Shown one piece after another: positions 18,006-28,764 of a stretch of 41,313 nucleotides of DNA. The position numbers and the translations under genes were made by a program. The stretch covers positions 1 to 41,313 of the forward strand of contig JAQBYB010000018.1 in assembly GCA_027624235.1 (NCBI GenBank). The letters run 5' to 3'. The stretch is from Pseudomonadota bacterium (lineage in GTDB: Bacteria > Pseudomonadota > Alphaproteobacteria > Rhodospirillales > Casp-alpha2). Under the pieces are notes generated by a model. It did no database searches. It saw only the letters and a program-made list of their open reading frames with translations, and was not told the DNA's origin. The first letter of the stretch is position 1. Every line of letters starts with the position of its first letter.

Positions 18006-18023
18006 AGCCGCCGCAAAAATATC

Positions 18024-18902
18024 ATGCGTAATGCGTTCGCTTATTCAGTTGTGTTTCATGCCTCGGTTCTGGTGATCGGGTATTTCGGGCTGCCTTATAT
18101 AAAGACCTCGCCGTTGTTGACCGACACCCCGATCATGGTCGAAATCGTCAATGTGGCCGATGTTACCAATGCGCCGCCGCCGGCCCCAAAACAGGAAAAG
18201 AAACCGGAACCGAAGGTCAAAAAAGAACCGCCGCCGCCACCGAAAGAGCTGCCCAAAGCCTCGACACCGCCGCCGCCCAAGGAGGAACTCGCCGCCTTGC
18301 CGCTTGAGCCGGCGCCGGAAGCAAAGCCGGCTCCCAAACCAAAGCCTAAACCGGAGGTGAAAAAAGCACCTAAACCAAACCCAGTGCGCGCGTTGGCCAA
18401 AGCCAAACCACCCCGCAAACCGAACCCGCCCGATGCCTTCGCCTCGGTTCTCAAGACCGTTGAGAAATTGAAAGACAGGCCGAAGGAAAAGGAGAAAGAG
18501 GAAAAGAAGGAGAAAAAGAAACCGGAAGACTTCGTTCAGAATATTACCAAGGCGTTGTCGTCCAAAACCTCAAGGAATAATCCCGATCGACCCCTGGCGA
18601 TCAGCGAGATTGATTTGGTTCGCCAGCAGATCAGGGAATGTTGGAGCCTGCCCGCCGGGGCCAGGGAAGCCGAAGACCTGAGTATTGAAATCAGGATGGT
18701 CATGAACCCGGACGGCACCGTGCGCCAAGCTCAGATTCTTAATCAAAAACGTCTCGGCAGCGACCCTTTTTTCCGTGCCGCGGCCGAGAGCGCCTTGAGG
18801 GCGGTCTTGAATCCCCGCTGTAATCCGCTAAAGCTACCACCGGATAAATATCAACAATGGCAAAACATGATCTTAATCTTCGACCCCAAGCAGATGTTCT
18901 AG
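18024..18902 (+). CDS. tolA: Tol-Pal system protein TolA (TonB-like)
   Basis: TolA spans the periplasm to link TolQR energy to TolB and Pal. The product is 292 residues. A single N-terminal span ([16 protein letters not shown]) carries the His characteristic of TonB/TolA anchors. A long Pro/Lys/Glu low-complexity linker covers about residues 50-175. A C-terminal TolA/TonB-type domain contains [11 protein letters not shown] and [16 protein letters not shown]. The linker is Pro-Lys-rich rather than the Ala-rich helix of E. coli TolA, as usual in alphaproteobacteria. Confidence 0.93.
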   Translation: MRNAFAYSVVFHASVLVIGYFGLPYIKTSPLLTDTPIMVEIVNVADVTNAPPPAPKQEKKPEPKVKKEPPPPPKELPKASTPPPPKEELAALPLEPAPEAKPAPKPKPKPEVKKAPKPNPVRALAKAKPPRKPNPPDAFASVLKTVEKLKDRPKEKEKEEKKEKKKPEDFVQNITKALSSKTSRNNPDRPLAISEIDLVRQQIRECWSLPAGAREAEDLSIEIRMVMNPDGTVRQAQILNQKRLGSDPFFRAAAESALRAVLNPRCNPLKLPPDKYQQWQNMILIFDPKQMF

Positions 18903-18904
18903 GC

Positions 18905-20254
18905 ATGACTGCACCCTGTAGGAAGCTGAGGAAGGGTGTGAGGCCCATGGCGATTGCCATGATGTTGGCCCTTGTTTTTGCTTTGCCGGCCGCGGCTGAA
19001 CTAAGGATCGACATTACTCAGGGCAAGGTCGAACCGCTTCCCATCGCCGTCACCGATTTCATCGGCACCGTTAACGGGGAGAGCCAATACGGGGCGGATA
19101 TTTCCAGGGTGATTGCCGCTGATTTAGAACGCTCCGGGCTGTTCCGTCCCATCAACAAGGGCGCTTTTATTCAGACCGCGATAGCCCTGCAAACGCTGCC
19201 CCGGTTCGGCGATTGGCGGGTGATCAACGCCCAGGCAATGGTTCAGGGCCAGGTGCAATTGCTTGGCAACGGGCAAATGAAGGTCCAATTTCGTTTGTGG
19301 GATGTTTTCGCCGAACAACAGATGGTCGGGCTTGGGTATACGACGGTGCCCGACAACTGGCGCCAAGTCGCTCATATTATTTCCGATGCCATCTACAAGC
19401 GGATTACCGGCGAAGATGGGTATTTCAATACCCGGATTGTCTATATTTCGGAATCCGGTTCCCAAACCCGGCGGATCAAACGCCTGGCGATCATGGATCA
19501 GGACGGCGAAAACCATAAATTTCTGACTGAAGGCGACGCCCTGGTCTTAACGCCCCGGTTTTCGCCGACGCTTCAGGAAATCACCTACCTCTCGTTTTAT
19601 GGCAATCTGCCCCGAGTTTATATTTTCAATATCGACAACGGAAACCAAGAGGTTCTCGGCGATTTTCCGGGAATGACCTTCGCCCCCCGATTCTCTCCGG
19701 ATGGTCAAAAGATCATCATGAGCATGGCAAGGGACGGCAACAGCGATATTTATTCCATGGACCTCAGGACCAGGGTCGTCAAAAAACTTACCAACCATTC
19801 GGCGATCGACACCTCGCCCAGCTATTCCCCGGATACGAAGAGTATCGTTTTCAATTCGGACCGTGGCGGCTCCCAACAGCTTTACATTATGGATGCGGCG
19901 GGGCGCGGCGCGCGCCGCATCAGTCACGGCAAGGGTCGTTATGCGACGCCGGTGTGGTCGCCGCGCGGAGACCTGATTGCCTTTACCAAGATCAGTGGCG
20001 GCAGGTTTTACATTGGCGTCATGCGCACGGACGGCAGCGGTGAAAGACTTCTGGCCGAGGACTTTCTTGTCGAGGGGCCAACGTGGGCGCCCAACGGTCG
20101 GGTGTTGATGTTTTTTCGGCAACAGCCATCCAGCGCTGACGGCAAGGGAGGCCGGTCCAGGCTTTATTCCATCGATTTGACCGGCGACAACGAACGCGAA
20201 GTCGTGACTCCCGTCGATGCTTCCGACCCTGCCTGGTCACCCGTTATTCGGTAG
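18905..20254 (+). CDS. tolB: Tol-Pal system periplasmic protein TolB
   Basis: TolB is a periplasmic protein that binds Pal and the TolA C-terminus. The product is 449 residues from ATG 18905, two bases after tolA; an upstream in-frame ATG inside tolA is rejected. A signal peptide ends near [11 protein letters not shown]. An N-terminal alpha/beta domain (PIAVTDFIG onward) is followed by a six-bladed beta-propeller with repeats such as [27 protein letters not shown] and [14 protein letters not shown]. Confidence 0.96.
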   Translation: MTAPCRKLRKGVRPMAIAMMLALVFALPAAAELRIDITQGKVEPLPIAVTDFIGTVNGESQYGADISRVIAADLERSGLFRPINKGAFIQTAIALQTLPRFGDWRVINAQAMVQGQVQLLGNGQMKVQFRLWDVFAEQQMVGLGYTTVPDNWRQVAHIISDAIYKRITGEDGYFNTRIVYISESGSQTRRIKRLAIMDQDGENHKFLTEGDALVLTPRFSPTLQEITYLSFYGNLPRVYIFNIDNGNQEVLGDFPGMTFAPRFSPDGQKIIMSMARDGNSDIYSMDLRTRVVKKLTNHSAIDTSPSYSPDTKSIVFNSDRGGSQQLYIMDAAGRGARRISHGKGRYATPVWSPRGDLIAFTKISGGRFYIGVMRTDGSGERLLAEDFLVEGPTWAPNGRVLMFFRQQPSSADGKGGRSRLYSIDLTGDNEREVVTPVDASDPAWSPVIR

Positions 20255-20379
20255 GGGGCGCTGATTAGAAGAGTTTTTACATATGTATAAAGTCCGCTAG
20301 TGCAAAAAAACGCTTGGAATTCGGTATTTTACCCTTTACTACATTGCGTTAGTGGCCATTTCGGCCTAATAGTTAATGT

Positions 20380-20405
20380 CCGCGCCTTAGAGGCGGTACT
20401 TTTTT
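20380..20405 (+). terminator. Weak hairpin with T-run between tolB and pal
   Basis: A short GC stem (CGCC paired with GGCG around 20383-20395) is followed by a run of Ts at 20400-20405, in the 182-base gap before pal. It may be a partial terminator or attenuator letting pal be expressed from its own promoter. The stem is only 4-5 bp, so support is weak. The rest of the gap is AT-rich and holds no gene. Confidence 0.3.
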
Positions 20406-20436
20406 GGTTCACTATGTCCCGGTGATGGAGATCTAA

Positions 20437-20946
20437 ATGCGATATAAGATTTTTGGCCTAATTGCGGCAGTGGCTCTCGTTTCAGCTTGCGAAACCGCAT
20501 CGAGCGGCGGCGCCTCAGCCGGCGGTAGCGGTAAGCCGATTGAAAGTTACACGACTCCCCTCAGTTCCGGCATTCAGGCCGGCTCCCAAGAAGACCTGGT
20601 TGTTAATGTCGGTGATCGGGTCTTCTTCGACTTCGATAAATTTAATCTTGATAATGAGGACCGCGGCACCCTGGACAAACAGGCGGCTTGGTTGAAAACC
20701 AATCCTTCCGTTACCGTTACCATTGAAGGGCATGCTGACGAACGCGGCACCCGCGAATACAACTTGGCTTTGGGTGCACGTCGCGCCAATTCGGTTAAGG
20801 ATTATCTGATTTCCCTTGGTGTAAATCCGGCCCGCGTGAAAACCATATCCTACGGTAAGGAACGTCCCGTCGCTGTTGGTTCCACCAACGCGGCATGGGC
20901 GCAAAACCGCCGTGGCGTGACAAAGGTTGGCGGCGCAGGCAGCTAA
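20437..20946 (+). CDS. pal: Peptidoglycan-associated lipoprotein Pal
   Basis: Pal is an outer-membrane lipoprotein that binds peptidoglycan and TolB. The product is 169 residues. The lipobox VSAC puts the lipidated Cys at residue 18 after a short hydrophobic signal. A Ser/Gly-rich tether follows. The OmpA-like domain contains RVFFDFDKFNL, VTIEGHADERGTREYNLALG (diaminopimelate-binding region) and a late NRRGV. It has a separate 182-base upstream region, suggesting its own promoter, and a strong terminator behind it. Confidence 0.97.
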   Translation: MRYKIFGLIAAVALVSACETASSGGASAGGSGKPIESYTTPLSSGIQAGSQEDLVVNVGDRVFFDFDKFNLDNEDRGTLDKQAAWLKTNPSVTVTIEGHADERGTREYNLALGARRANSVKDYLISLGVNPARVKTISYGKERPVAVGSTNAAWAQNRRGVTKVGGAGS

Positions 20947-20976
20947 GTCCGATATCCTTCACCAGATACGAAATTT

Positions 20977-21025
20977 GGCGCTTGTCCTACTGGCATTGGC
21001 TGGGGTGGGCAAGCGCCATAATTTT
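20977..21025 (+). terminator. Intrinsic terminator after pal
   Basis: The arms 20977-20987 and 21007-21017 pair over 11 bp with one G-T wobble and are followed by ATAATTTT. It begins 31 bases after the pal stop and would end the tol-pal transcript before cpoB. Confidence 0.6.
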
Positions 21026-21163
21026 GCCTAGAATGCCGCCCATATTGCCGGAAATTCGACTTTGCGATGGGCAACACCGCTTCGGATCGGCGATCTTGTT
21101 GCGACCGGCCCAGGAAAGAATATGGGAACATTCAGAGGCTTTTTTCACATGAGGATCGAGACA

Positions 21164-22324
21164 ATGACGATGTGGCGCGATCGGATGCCCGCCTTATGCC
21201 GTCATCGGACTGAGCCTTTTCGGCTTGGCCGGATTGGTGCGGCTGTGTTGTTGCTGAGCTTGGCAATCATGTCTTGGCCCGCCGACGTTGTCGCCCAAAA
21301 CGCCGACGGCGTGGATGTCCTTTTGGAACGCATTGGCCGCCTGGAAAGGGACATTCGCTCGCTCAATCTTTCTCTTGCCAGAGGCGCGCCCGCCCCCACC
21401 GCAGGGGCGCCCGAGGCCGGGAGCACCGCTGCGCCTGCCCCTGGTAGCAGTGATGCCGGCGGGTATACGATTGTCCGTTTAAGCGCCCGCCTTTCGGCGT
21501 TGGAAAACGACCTGCGCACATCGACCGGAGCAATGGAGGAATTCACCTACCAGTTGGGGGTGGTTGCCAAGCGACTCGATAAGCTGGTCGCCGATGTTGA
21601 TTTTCGTCTCGGTGTTCTGGAAGGCCGAACGCCTGGCGCGACTTCCGGTCAACCTCAGCCTGGGCGAGCGCCTCGGATCAGCGCCGCCCCGGCGCCGCCG
21701 CCCGTGCAAAAAATCATCCCCGGCCAACAGGCCTCGTTCTCTAAAGCGCCCGGCACCCTGGGAACAGTTTCACAGAATGCTGTGAGCGCCATTGCACCGA
21801 GATCAGGAGGCGGTACATCAGGCAAGTCCGCGCCAGTGAGCGGCGCCAAGGCTGCCGCCCCAGTTGTTAATGCTAGGCCGGCCCTGGTTCCAGCGCCTGC
21901 CCCGGCGGCGGCACGTGTTGCCAGCTTCCTGCCTAATGGGACGCCAAAAGATCAATACAAATACGCCTTCGGCTTGCTGCGTCAGGCCAACTACGACAAG
22001 GCCGAAAAGGCCTTGCAGGAATTTGTCGCGCTCCATCCCAAGGATGATTTGGTCAGTAATGCGCGGTATTGGCTAGGGGAAACCTATTACGTACGCGCCG
22101 CGTACGTGCCGGCGGCGGAGACTTTCCTCGAAGGCTATCAATCCGATCCGAAAGGCGCCAAGGCGCCGGATTCTCTGTTGAAACTGGGCATGTCGCTGGC
22201 CGGTCTCGACAAGAAGCGCGAGGCCTGCGCCGCCTTTGATAAATTGATCAAGGACTATCCCGGCATCTCGGCCGGGTTGCTGAATACGGTTACCCGGGAA
22301 AAACAAAAAAACAGTTGCTCCTGA
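21164..22324 (+). CDS. cpoB: Cell division coordinator CpoB (Tol-Pal system protein YbgF)
   Basis: CpoB coordinates outer-membrane constriction with peptidoglycan synthesis. The product is 386 residues from ATG 21164, chosen for the GAGG 9 bases upstream; ATGs at 21062 and 21149 are possible but less well supported. A signal peptide ends near SWPADVVAQ. A coiled-coil trimerisation region (VLLERIGRLERDIRSLN) is followed by a Pro/Ala-rich linker, then TPR repeats beginning at YKYAFGLLRQANYDKAEKAL. The last base of its stop is the A of the tilS start codon (TGATG). Confidence 0.9.
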   Translation: MTMWRDRMPALCRHRTEPFRLGRIGAAVLLLSLAIMSWPADVVAQNADGVDVLLERIGRLERDIRSLNLSLARGAPAPTAGAPEAGSTAAPAPGSSDAGGYTIVRLSARLSALENDLRTSTGAMEEFTYQLGVVAKRLDKLVADVDFRLGVLEGRTPGATSGQPQPGRAPRISAAPAPPPVQKIIPGQQASFSKAPGTLGTVSQNAVSAIAPRSGGGTSGKSAPVSGAKAAAPVVNARPALVPAPAPAAARVASFLPNGTPKDQYKYAFGLLRQANYDKAEKALQEFVALHPKDDLVSNARYWLGETYYVRAAYVPAAETFLEGYQSDPKGAKAPDSLLKLGMSLAGLDKKREACAAFDKLIKDYPGISAGLLNTVTREKQKNSCS

Positions 22325-23712
22325 TGACCGGCCAGCCGCTCGACGGAATTTCCGTGTTGCTGACGGATCAGGCTTTCGAAAATTTAATGGCGGATCTGGG
22401 CCCGTTCGAAGCCCGGCCACATATTGCCATTGCCGTTTCCGGCGGTGCCGATAGTCTTTGCCTGGCATTGTTGGCGGGGCGTTGGGCCAAGCGTCACGGT
22501 GGACGGGCGACGGCGTTGACGGTGGATCACGGCCTTCGCGACCAATCCGCGGAAGAAGCCCGCCAAGTCGGCGGCTGGCTGAAACCGGAAGGCATCGGTC
22601 ATCACATTTTGGGCTGGCAGGGGCCGAAGCCCAAGACCGGCGTCCAGGCGGCGGCCAGGGCGGCGCGGTACGCCTTAATGCAGGCCTGGTGCCGGGCGCA
22701 CGGGGTTTTGCATCTTGCCTTGGCCCATACTCAGGACGATCAGGCCGAGACGTTTCTGCTCAGGCTCGGCGCCGGCAGCGGCGCCGATGGTCTGGCGGCG
22801 ATGACCGCGATCCGCGAAACCGCCGATGTTCGTTTATTGAGGCCCTTGCTGGATGTTCCCAAGGCGGCCTTGCAGGCGACCTTGCAGGCCCAAGACCAGG
22901 AGTGGATCGAAGACCCCTCGAATCGGGACACCGCCTTTGCCCGGGTCCGGGTCCGACAGTCTATCGGAGGGGGCGGACTTGATGCGCGAGGGTTGGCCCG
23001 TTCCGCGTATCGTTTCGGCCGCGCCAGACAGGCGCTGGAAGGGGCGGCGTCTCAGTTGCTGGCGCGTTCGGCCCAGGCCCACCCGGCGGGTTTCGCGGTT
23101 CTGCAATGCGCCCCGCTTGAGGCGGCGGCCGATGAGATTTCCTTGCGGGCATTGGGGCGGGTGGTGGCGGCAATTGGCGGCCGCGACTATGGGCCTCGGT
23201 TGGATCGTCTGGAACGCCTTCACCGTGGCCTATTGACCAATCAGTCTGCCTCGGCAGCAACCCTCGGTGGCTGCCGCCTTATGGTTGACGGAGGAGTCGG
23301 GGGCAGGAAACTTTTAGTGTGCCGGGAAACCCGGGGCCTGCCGGCGCCGCTTCGCGTTAATCCGGGCGAGCGGCTGATGTGGGACAGGCGATTTGAAATC
23401 CGTCTCGGCGGGGAGGGCGGCGGCGGGGCACGGTTGATGAACCTGGGCGAGCGGGGATGGGCGGAAATTGTCGATAATCGTCCCGATTTACGTCAGCGGT
23501 CTATTCCCGGCCCGGTTCGAGTCTCGTTACCGGCGCTGTTTGACGATTTTGGCGTATATTCAGTACCCCACTTGGGGTTTCGGCGGGAAAACGACACCGG
23601 TTCCGGGGCCTCTCAAGGCCCGAATTTTGAGGAAATCCGGTTTTCACCACCGAATTCTTTTTCAAGTACGGGATTTTTCTTGCGTAATGAGCCTGACATA
23701 CTATCTCTCTAG
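22324..23712 (+). CDS. tilS: tRNA(Ile)-lysidine synthetase
   Basis: TilS converts C34 of the CAU-anticodon tRNA-Ile to lysidine so that AUA codons are read correctly. The product is 462 residues from ATG 22324. The PP-loop motif AVSGGADSLCLALL (about 39-52) binds ATP, followed by LTVDHGLRDQSAEEA and LALAHTQDDQAETFLLRL, then IEDPSNRDTAFARVRVR. The C-terminal part is divergent and ends in a low-conservation tail. It sits between cpoB and ftsH, the usual order in proteobacteria of this class. Confidence 0.93.
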   Translation: MTGQPLDGISVLLTDQAFENLMADLGPFEARPHIAIAVSGGADSLCLALLAGRWAKRHGGRATALTVDHGLRDQSAEEARQVGGWLKPEGIGHHILGWQGPKPKTGVQAAARAARYALMQAWCRAHGVLHLALAHTQDDQAETFLLRLGAGSGADGLAAMTAIRETADVRLLRPLLDVPKAALQATLQAQDQEWIEDPSNRDTAFARVRVRQSIGGGGLDARGLARSAYRFGRARQALEGAASQLLARSAQAHPAGFAVLQCAPLEAAADEISLRALGRVVAAIGGRDYGPRLDRLERLHRGLLTNQSASAATLGGCRLMVDGGVGGRKLLVCRETRGLPAPLRVNPGERLMWDRRFEIRLGGEGGGGARLMNLGERGWAEIVDNRPDLRQRSIPGPVRVSLPALFDDFGVYSVPHLGFRRENDTGSGASQGPNFEEIRFSPPNSFSSTGFFLRNEPDILSL

Positions 23713-23778
23713 GGAAGAAACGGTGGCGACAATAGCGCCGCCATCCTGGGTTCCGCGTTTCCACGGAGGATTAGAAAC

Positions 23779-25707
23779 TTGAATTTTAGTCGAAATATGG
23801 CGCTCTGGGTTGTCATTGCGCTTTTGGTGTTCGCCATGTTCAACCTGTTTCAGGGCACGGCGCAACGAGGCCAGAGCAACATGGTGGCGTATTCTGATTT
23901 CCTGACTTCGGTGGAGTCCGGCGCCGTGCGCGACGTCATTATTCAAGGCCCCACCATTTCCGGCCATTACCGCGACGGGCGTAATTTCGCCACCTATGCG
24001 CCTGAAAACGGAAAACTGATTCCGACCCTGACAGAAAAGGGCGTGCGCATCAGCGCGCTGCCGTACGACGCGGATACGCCGACGCTGTTCAGTATCCTGA
24101 TTTCGTGGTTCCCGATGTTGTTGCTGATCGGGGTGTGGATATTCTTCATGCGCCAGATGCAATCGGGCGGCGGCAAGGCCATGGGCTTCGGCAAATCGAA
24201 GGCCAAGCTGCTGACCGAAAAATCCGACCGCGTCACATTCGAGGACGTCGCCGGCATCGACGAAGCCAAGCAGGAACTTGAGGAAATTGTCGAATTCCTG
24301 AAGGACCCCCAAAAATTCCAACGTCTCGGCGGCAAAATCCCCAAGGGGTGTTTGCTGGTCGGACCGCCGGGCACCGGTAAGACATTGCTGGCCCGCGCCA
24401 TCGCCGGCGAGGCCAATGTGCCGTTCTTCACCATTTCCGGTTCCGACTTTGTTGAGATGTTCGTCGGCGTCGGTGCGTCGCGGGTTCGCGACATGTTCGA
24501 ACAAGGAAAAAAGAACGCCCCTTGCATCATCTTCATCGACGAAATCGACGCCGTCGGTCGCCATCGTGGCGCCGGTCTCGGCGGTGGTAACGATGAACGC
24601 GAGCAGACGTTGAACCAGTTGCTGGTGGAAATGGACGGATTCGAATCCAATGAAGGCGTCATCCTGATTGCCGCCACCAACCGCCCCGACGTGCTCGACC
24701 CGGCATTGCTTCGCCCCGGTCGCTTCGACCGTCAGGTGCACGTGCCGAACCCGGATATCATCGGCCGCGAAAAAATTCTCAAGGTGCATATGCGCAAGGT
24801 GCCGCTGGCGCCAGATGTGGATGCGCGGGTTATTGCGCGGGGCACGCCTGGGTTCTCGGGCGCCGACTTGGCTAACCTGGTCAACGAGGCGGCTCTGCTG
24901 GCGGCGCGCGTCGGCAAACGTGTCGTCACCATGAGCGAGTTCGAGGAAGCCAAGGACAAGGTCATGATGGGCACCGAACGCCGGTCCATGGTCATGACGG
25001 AAGACGAGAAGAAGCTAACCGCCTATCACGAAGCCGGTCACGCCCTTGTCGGCCTCAAGGTGCCGAAGCACGACCCCTTGCATAAGGTGACGATTATCCC
25101 GCGCGGTCGGGCGCTCGGCCTGACCATGAGCCTGCCGGAACGCGACCGGCTCAGCTATTCCAAGCTCGAATTGAAATCCCTGTTGGCGGTGATGTACGGC
25201 GGGCGCGTCGCCGAGGAACTGATTTTCGGCGAGGAAAATATCACCACCGGCGCCGGCAGCGACATCCAGCAGGCGACCAGTTGGGCGCGGCGCATGGTCA
25301 CCGAATTCGGTTTTTCCGACAAACTCGGTCGCTTGCGGTACGCCGATAATGAGGAAGAAGTCTTCCTCGGTCATTCCGTGGCGCGCCACAAGAATGTGTC
25401 CGACGCCACTGCCGCCTTGATTGATGGAGAGGTCCGCGCCCTTGTTGAGGAAGCCGAAAATACGGCGCGAAAGATTTTGACGGAGTGCAGCGACGATCTG
25501 GAAACCATAGCCCGGGCGCTGTTGGAATACGAAACCCTGTCGGGCGCCGAAGTGAATGCGCTGCTGCGCGGTGAGACCATCGTACGGCCTGAAGATATGG
25601 ATACGCCGCCCGAAGGCGGTCACAAGTCGTCGGTGCCGACCAGCGGCAAACCGAAGAAGTCAAAAGGGTCCCCCGGCATCGAGCCTGAGCCCCAGCCCGA
25701 GTCTTGA
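23779..25707 (+). CDS. ftsH: ATP-dependent zinc metalloprotease FtsH
   Basis: FtsH is a membrane AAA+ protease that degrades unfolded membrane proteins and regulatory substrates. The product is 642 residues. A TTG start at 23779 is supported by GGAGG about 11 bases upstream and by the canonical [16 protein letters not shown] opening. Spans lie at about 7-24 and 100-124, with the small periplasmic domain between. Walker A is GPPGTGKT (195-202), Walker [13 protein letters not shown], and the second region of homology [20 protein letters not shown]. The zinc site HEAGH is at 417-421. The Pro/Ser-rich C-terminus overlaps folP by 4 bases. Confidence 0.97.
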   Translation: MNFSRNMALWVVIALLVFAMFNLFQGTAQRGQSNMVAYSDFLTSVESGAVRDVIIQGPTISGHYRDGRNFATYAPENGKLIPTLTEKGVRISALPYDADTPTLFSILISWFPMLLLIGVWIFFMRQMQSGGGKAMGFGKSKAKLLTEKSDRVTFEDVAGIDEAKQELEEIVEFLKDPQKFQRLGGKIPKGCLLVGPPGTGKTLLARAIAGEANVPFFTISGSDFVEMFVGVGASRVRDMFEQGKKNAPCIIFIDEIDAVGRHRGAGLGGGNDEREQTLNQLLVEMDGFESNEGVILIAATNRPDVLDPALLRPGRFDRQVHVPNPDIIGREKILKVHMRKVPLAPDVDARVIARGTPGFSGADLANLVNEAALLAARVGKRVVTMSEFEEAKDKVMMGTERRSMVMTEDEKKLTAYHEAGHALVGLKVPKHDPLHKVTIIPRGRALGLTMSLPERDRLSYSKLELKSLLAVMYGGRVAEELIFGEENITTGAGSDIQQATSWARRMVTEFGFSDKLGRLRYADNEEEVFLGHSVARHKNVSDATAALIDGEVRALVEEAENTARKILTECSDDLETIARALLEYETLSGAEVNALLRGETIVRPEDMDTPPEGGHKSSVPTSGKPKKSKGSPGIEPEPQPES

Positions 25708-26534
25708 CCGCCGTCGCAACCTTCGCCGGGCTTTCGCTCGATCAACCCCGAATTTTCGGTATCATCAACGTCACGCCCGACAGCTTTTCCGATGGCGGTG
25801 AGGCGCTGGTGGTCGAAGACGCCGTCAGCCGTGGCCGGGCGATGCTCGACGCCGGCGCCGATGTTCTTGATGTCGGTGGCGAGTCGACCCGCCCCGGCGC
25901 CGAACCGGTCGGCATTGATGAGGAAATCGCCAGAGTCATTCCAGTGGTCAAGGCGTTGTCCGAACTGGGCGCCCTGGTTTCCATCGACACCCGCCGCGCC
26001 CCGGTGATGGAAGCCGCCATCGAGGCCGGGGCCACCATCATCAACGATGTCACCGCCTTGAGCCATGATCCGAATTCCATGGGCCTGGCCGTTGCCAGCG
26101 GCCTGCCGGTGATCCTCATGCATATGCTGGGCGAACCCGGCACCATGCAGGACAATCCCCAATACGAAGACGCCGCTCTCGACGTATTCGGCTATCTCAA
26201 AAAACGCGTGGCGGCTTGTGAAGCGGCGGGCATCGACCGAGGCCGCATTGCCGTCGACCCCGGCATCGGCTTCGGCAAGACGGTGGCCCATAACCTGGAT
26301 ATCCTGTCCCGCCTCGACCTTTACCGCGATTTCGGATGCCCAGTTCTGTTAGGCGCCTCCCGCAAAACCTTCATCGGCAAGCTTAGCGGAGACGTCGCTC
26401 CCAAAGATCGCCTCGGCGGATCGCTGGCGGCGGTGCTGGCGGCGGCGGCACGGGGCGTGCGCCTGTTCAGGGTCCACGACGTCGCCGACACCCGCCAGGC
26501 GTTGACGGTTTTCCACGCGATTGAAAAGAAGTGA
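25704..26534 (+). CDS. folP: Dihydropteroate synthase
   Basis: FolP condenses p-aminobenzoate with dihydropterin pyrophosphate in folate synthesis. The product is 276 residues with a TTG start (25704) overlapping the ftsH stop. Motifs are [61 protein letters not shown] and [11 protein letters not shown]. It forms the conserved ftsH-folP-glmM order; glmM begins 82 bases later. Confidence 0.95.
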   Translation: MTAVATFAGLSLDQPRIFGIINVTPDSFSDGGEALVVEDAVSRGRAMLDAGADVLDVGGESTRPGAEPVGIDEEIARVIPVVKALSELGALVSIDTRRAPVMEAAIEAGATIINDVTALSHDPNSMGLAVASGLPVILMHMLGEPGTMQDNPQYEDAALDVFGYLKKRVAACEAAGIDRGRIAVDPGIGFGKTVAHNLDILSRLDLYRDFGCPVLLGASRKTFIGKLSGDVAPKDRLGGSLAAVLAAAARGVRLFRVHDVADTRQALTVFHAIEKK

Positions 26535-26616
26535 AATATAATGTGACGCCCCGGATGGGCGGGGGTGTAATAGATATACCTGCGGATATACGCCAAGCTG
26601 AGAGACGGGACCAACA

Positions 26617-27960
26617 ATGACGCAAAAACTGTTCGGCACCGACGGCATTCGTGGCACGTCTAATGTCTGGCCGATGACCGCCGAGGCGGCGTTGAAGGTC
26701 GGCATGGCGTCGGCGGTTCAGTTCATCCGCGGCGAACACCGCCATCAGGTCGTGATCGGCAAGGATACCCGGTTATCCGGTTATCTGCTGGAGCCGGCGA
26801 TGACCGCCGGCTTTATTTCCATGGGCATGGACGTGGTCCTGGTCGGGCCGATGCCGACACCGGCGGTCGCCATGCTGACCCGGTCGTTGCGCGCCGATTT
26901 GGGCGTCATGATCTCGGCGTCCCATAATCCTTTTGAGGATAACGGCATCAAGCTGTTCGGCCCTGATGGCTATAAATTGTCGGATACAGTGGAAGCCGAG
27001 ATCGAGGCCCGCGTCCATTCCGACATGAGCAACCATATGGCCGGCGCCGCCAAGCTCGGCCACGCCCGGCGTCTGGATGACGCGCGCGGGCGCTATAACG
27101 AATACGTCAAACAGACATTCCCCCGTGGCTTGCGTCTCGATGGTCTCAAGATCGTCGTCGATTGCGCCTTCGGGGCGGCCTACAAGGTCGCCCCCGAAGT
27201 GCTGTGGGAACTGGGCGCCGACATCGTTCCCATCGGCGTCAAACCTGACGGCATCAACATCAACAAGGGCTGCGGTTCCACCGATACCGATGCCATGTGT
27301 TCGATGGTCTCGGCCCACGGCGCCGATTTGGGTATCGCGTTGGATGGCGACGCCGACAGGGTGCTGATCGCCGATGAAAACGGCGCCTTGGTCGATGGCG
27401 ACCAAATTCTCGGCCTGATCGCCGGGGACTGGGCCGCAACTGGACGCCTGCAAGGCGGCGGCATAGTTTCGACGGTGATGTCGAACCTGGGCCTTGAGAT
27501 GTTCCTGAAGGGCCAGGGGCTGGATCTGATTCGCACCCAGGTCGGTGACCGCTATGTGGTCGAACACATGCGGGCGCACGGCTTCAATCTCGGCGGCGAG
27601 CAATCCGGCCACATCGTTCTCAGCGATTATTCAACCACCGGCGACGGCCTGATCGCGGCCCTCCAGGTCCTGGCCGTGATCGTCAATGCCGGCAAACCGG
27701 CGAGCCAGGTCTGCCGGGTGTTCGACCCGTTGCCCCAGTTGTTGAAAAACATTCCATTCAACGGCGGCAAGCCACTCGACACCAAGGCCGTCAAGAAGGC
27801 CATCAAGGACGGCGAAGACCGGTTGGGCAGGGGCGGTCGGTTATTGATCCGCGCGTCGGGCACCGAGCCGGTGATCCGGGTCATGGCCGAGGGTGAGGAC
27901 GAGGCCCTGGTCGCCGCCGTGGTCGGCGATATCGCCGGCGTCATCGAGAAAGCCGGGTAA
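26617..27960 (+). CDS. glmM: Phosphoglucosamine mutase
   Basis: GlmM converts glucosamine-6-phosphate to glucosamine-1-phosphate for cell-wall UDP-GlcNAc. The product is 447 residues. The phosphoserine loop [14 protein letters not shown] places the active Ser at 102, the same number as in E. coli. The Mg2+ loop DGDADR is at 243-248, the sugar-binding loop is GGEQSGHI, and the C-terminal phosphate loop is [12 protein letters not shown]. The stop overlaps the thiD start by one base (TAATG). Confidence 0.97.
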   Translation: MTQKLFGTDGIRGTSNVWPMTAEAALKVGMASAVQFIRGEHRHQVVIGKDTRLSGYLLEPAMTAGFISMGMDVVLVGPMPTPAVAMLTRSLRADLGVMISASHNPFEDNGIKLFGPDGYKLSDTVEAEIEARVHSDMSNHMAGAAKLGHARRLDDARGRYNEYVKQTFPRGLRLDGLKIVVDCAFGAAYKVAPEVLWELGADIVPIGVKPDGININKGCGSTDTDAMCSMVSAHGADLGIALDGDADRVLIADENGALVDGDQILGLIAGDWAATGRLQGGGIVSTVMSNLGLEMFLKGQGLDLIRTQVGDRYVVEHMRAHGFNLGGEQSGHIVLSDYSTTGDGLIAALQVLAVIVNAGKPASQVCRVFDPLPQLLKNIPFNGGKPLDTKAVKKAIKDGEDRLGRGGRLLIRASGTEPVIRVMAEGEDEALVAAVVGDIAGVIEKAG

Positions 27961-28757
27961 TGAAGGGCCGCGTGCTTGTCGTCGCCGGCTCCGATTCCGG
28001 TGGCGGCGCGGGAATACAAGCCGACATTAAAACCATTACGGCGCTCGGCGGTTTTGCCATGACCGCGGTGACCGCGCTGACCGCCCAGAACAGCCTGACC
28101 GTCGCCGGCATCCACAAGCCGCCGCCGAGCTTCGTCGCCGATCAAATTCGCGTCACCCTGGAAGACCTCGGAACGGACGCCGTCAAAACCGGCATGATGG
28201 CCGACCGGCCGATCATCGAAGCCGCCGCCGATGTTCTCGATCAACTGGCGCCCGATGTGCCCTGGGTCATTGACCCGGTGATGGTGTCGACGGCGCGGGA
28301 CCGGCTGCTGGATGAAGACGCGGTCACGGCGCTAAGGCAACGCCTGGTTAATAAGGCGGCGTTGACGACGCCCAACATGGCCGAAGCCGAATTGTTGACG
28401 GGGCTATCCGTGACCACGGTCGATGAAATGGAGGCCGCCGGACGGGCGCTTGTCGAAGGCGGCGCCGGCGCGGCGTTGATCACCGGCGGCCATTTGGAAG
28501 GCGGCATCGTCATTGATGTTCTTGTCAGCACCGCGGGTGTCGAGCGCTTTGAGGCCGCCCGCATCGTCACCACCAACACCCACGGCACCGGCTGCACGTT
28601 GGCGTCCGCCATCGCCACCGGTCTGGCGCAGGGGCTGGAACTCCATGACGCCGTCATCCGGGCCAGGGCCTATGTGCGGGAAGCCATCCGCACCGCGCCT
28701 GGTTATGGCGGCGGCCACGGCCCGTTGAACCACGCGCACACGGTCAAGGGCGATTGA
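27960..28757 (+). CDS. thiD: Hydroxymethylpyrimidine/phosphomethylpyrimidine kinase
   Basis: ThiD phosphorylates HMP and HMP-phosphate for thiamine synthesis or salvage. The product is 265 residues of ribokinase fold. Motifs include VAGSDSGGGAGIQADIKT at the N-terminus, VTALTAQNSL, DPVMVSTARDRL, TPNMAEAELLTG and the catalytic NTHGTGCTLASAIATGLAQG anion-hole segment. It is coupled to glmM by a one-base overlap and ends 7 bases before a mobile repeat, so it is the last gene of the long plus-strand run. Confidence 0.94.
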   Translation: MKGRVLVVAGSDSGGGAGIQADIKTITALGGFAMTAVTALTAQNSLTVAGIHKPPPSFVADQIRVTLEDLGTDAVKTGMMADRPIIEAAADVLDQLAPDVPWVIDPVMVSTARDRLLDEDAVTALRQRLVNKAALTTPNMAEAELLTGLSVTTVDEMEAAGRALVEGGAGAALITGGHLEGGIVIDVLVSTAGVERFEAARIVTTNTHGTGCTLASAIATGLAQGLELHDAVIRARAYVREAIRTAPGYGGGHGPLNHAHTVKGD

Positions 28758-28764
28758 ACCCGTC

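Noticed and set aside
23701..24789. A 362-codon minus-strand frame opposite ftsH
   Set aside because: It is antisense to conserved AAA+ motifs, His/Gln-rich and without family features.
26595..26616. TPP riboswitch suggested by CTGAGA before glmM
   Set aside because: The rest of the TPP aptamer is absent and the gene downstream is not a thiamine gene.
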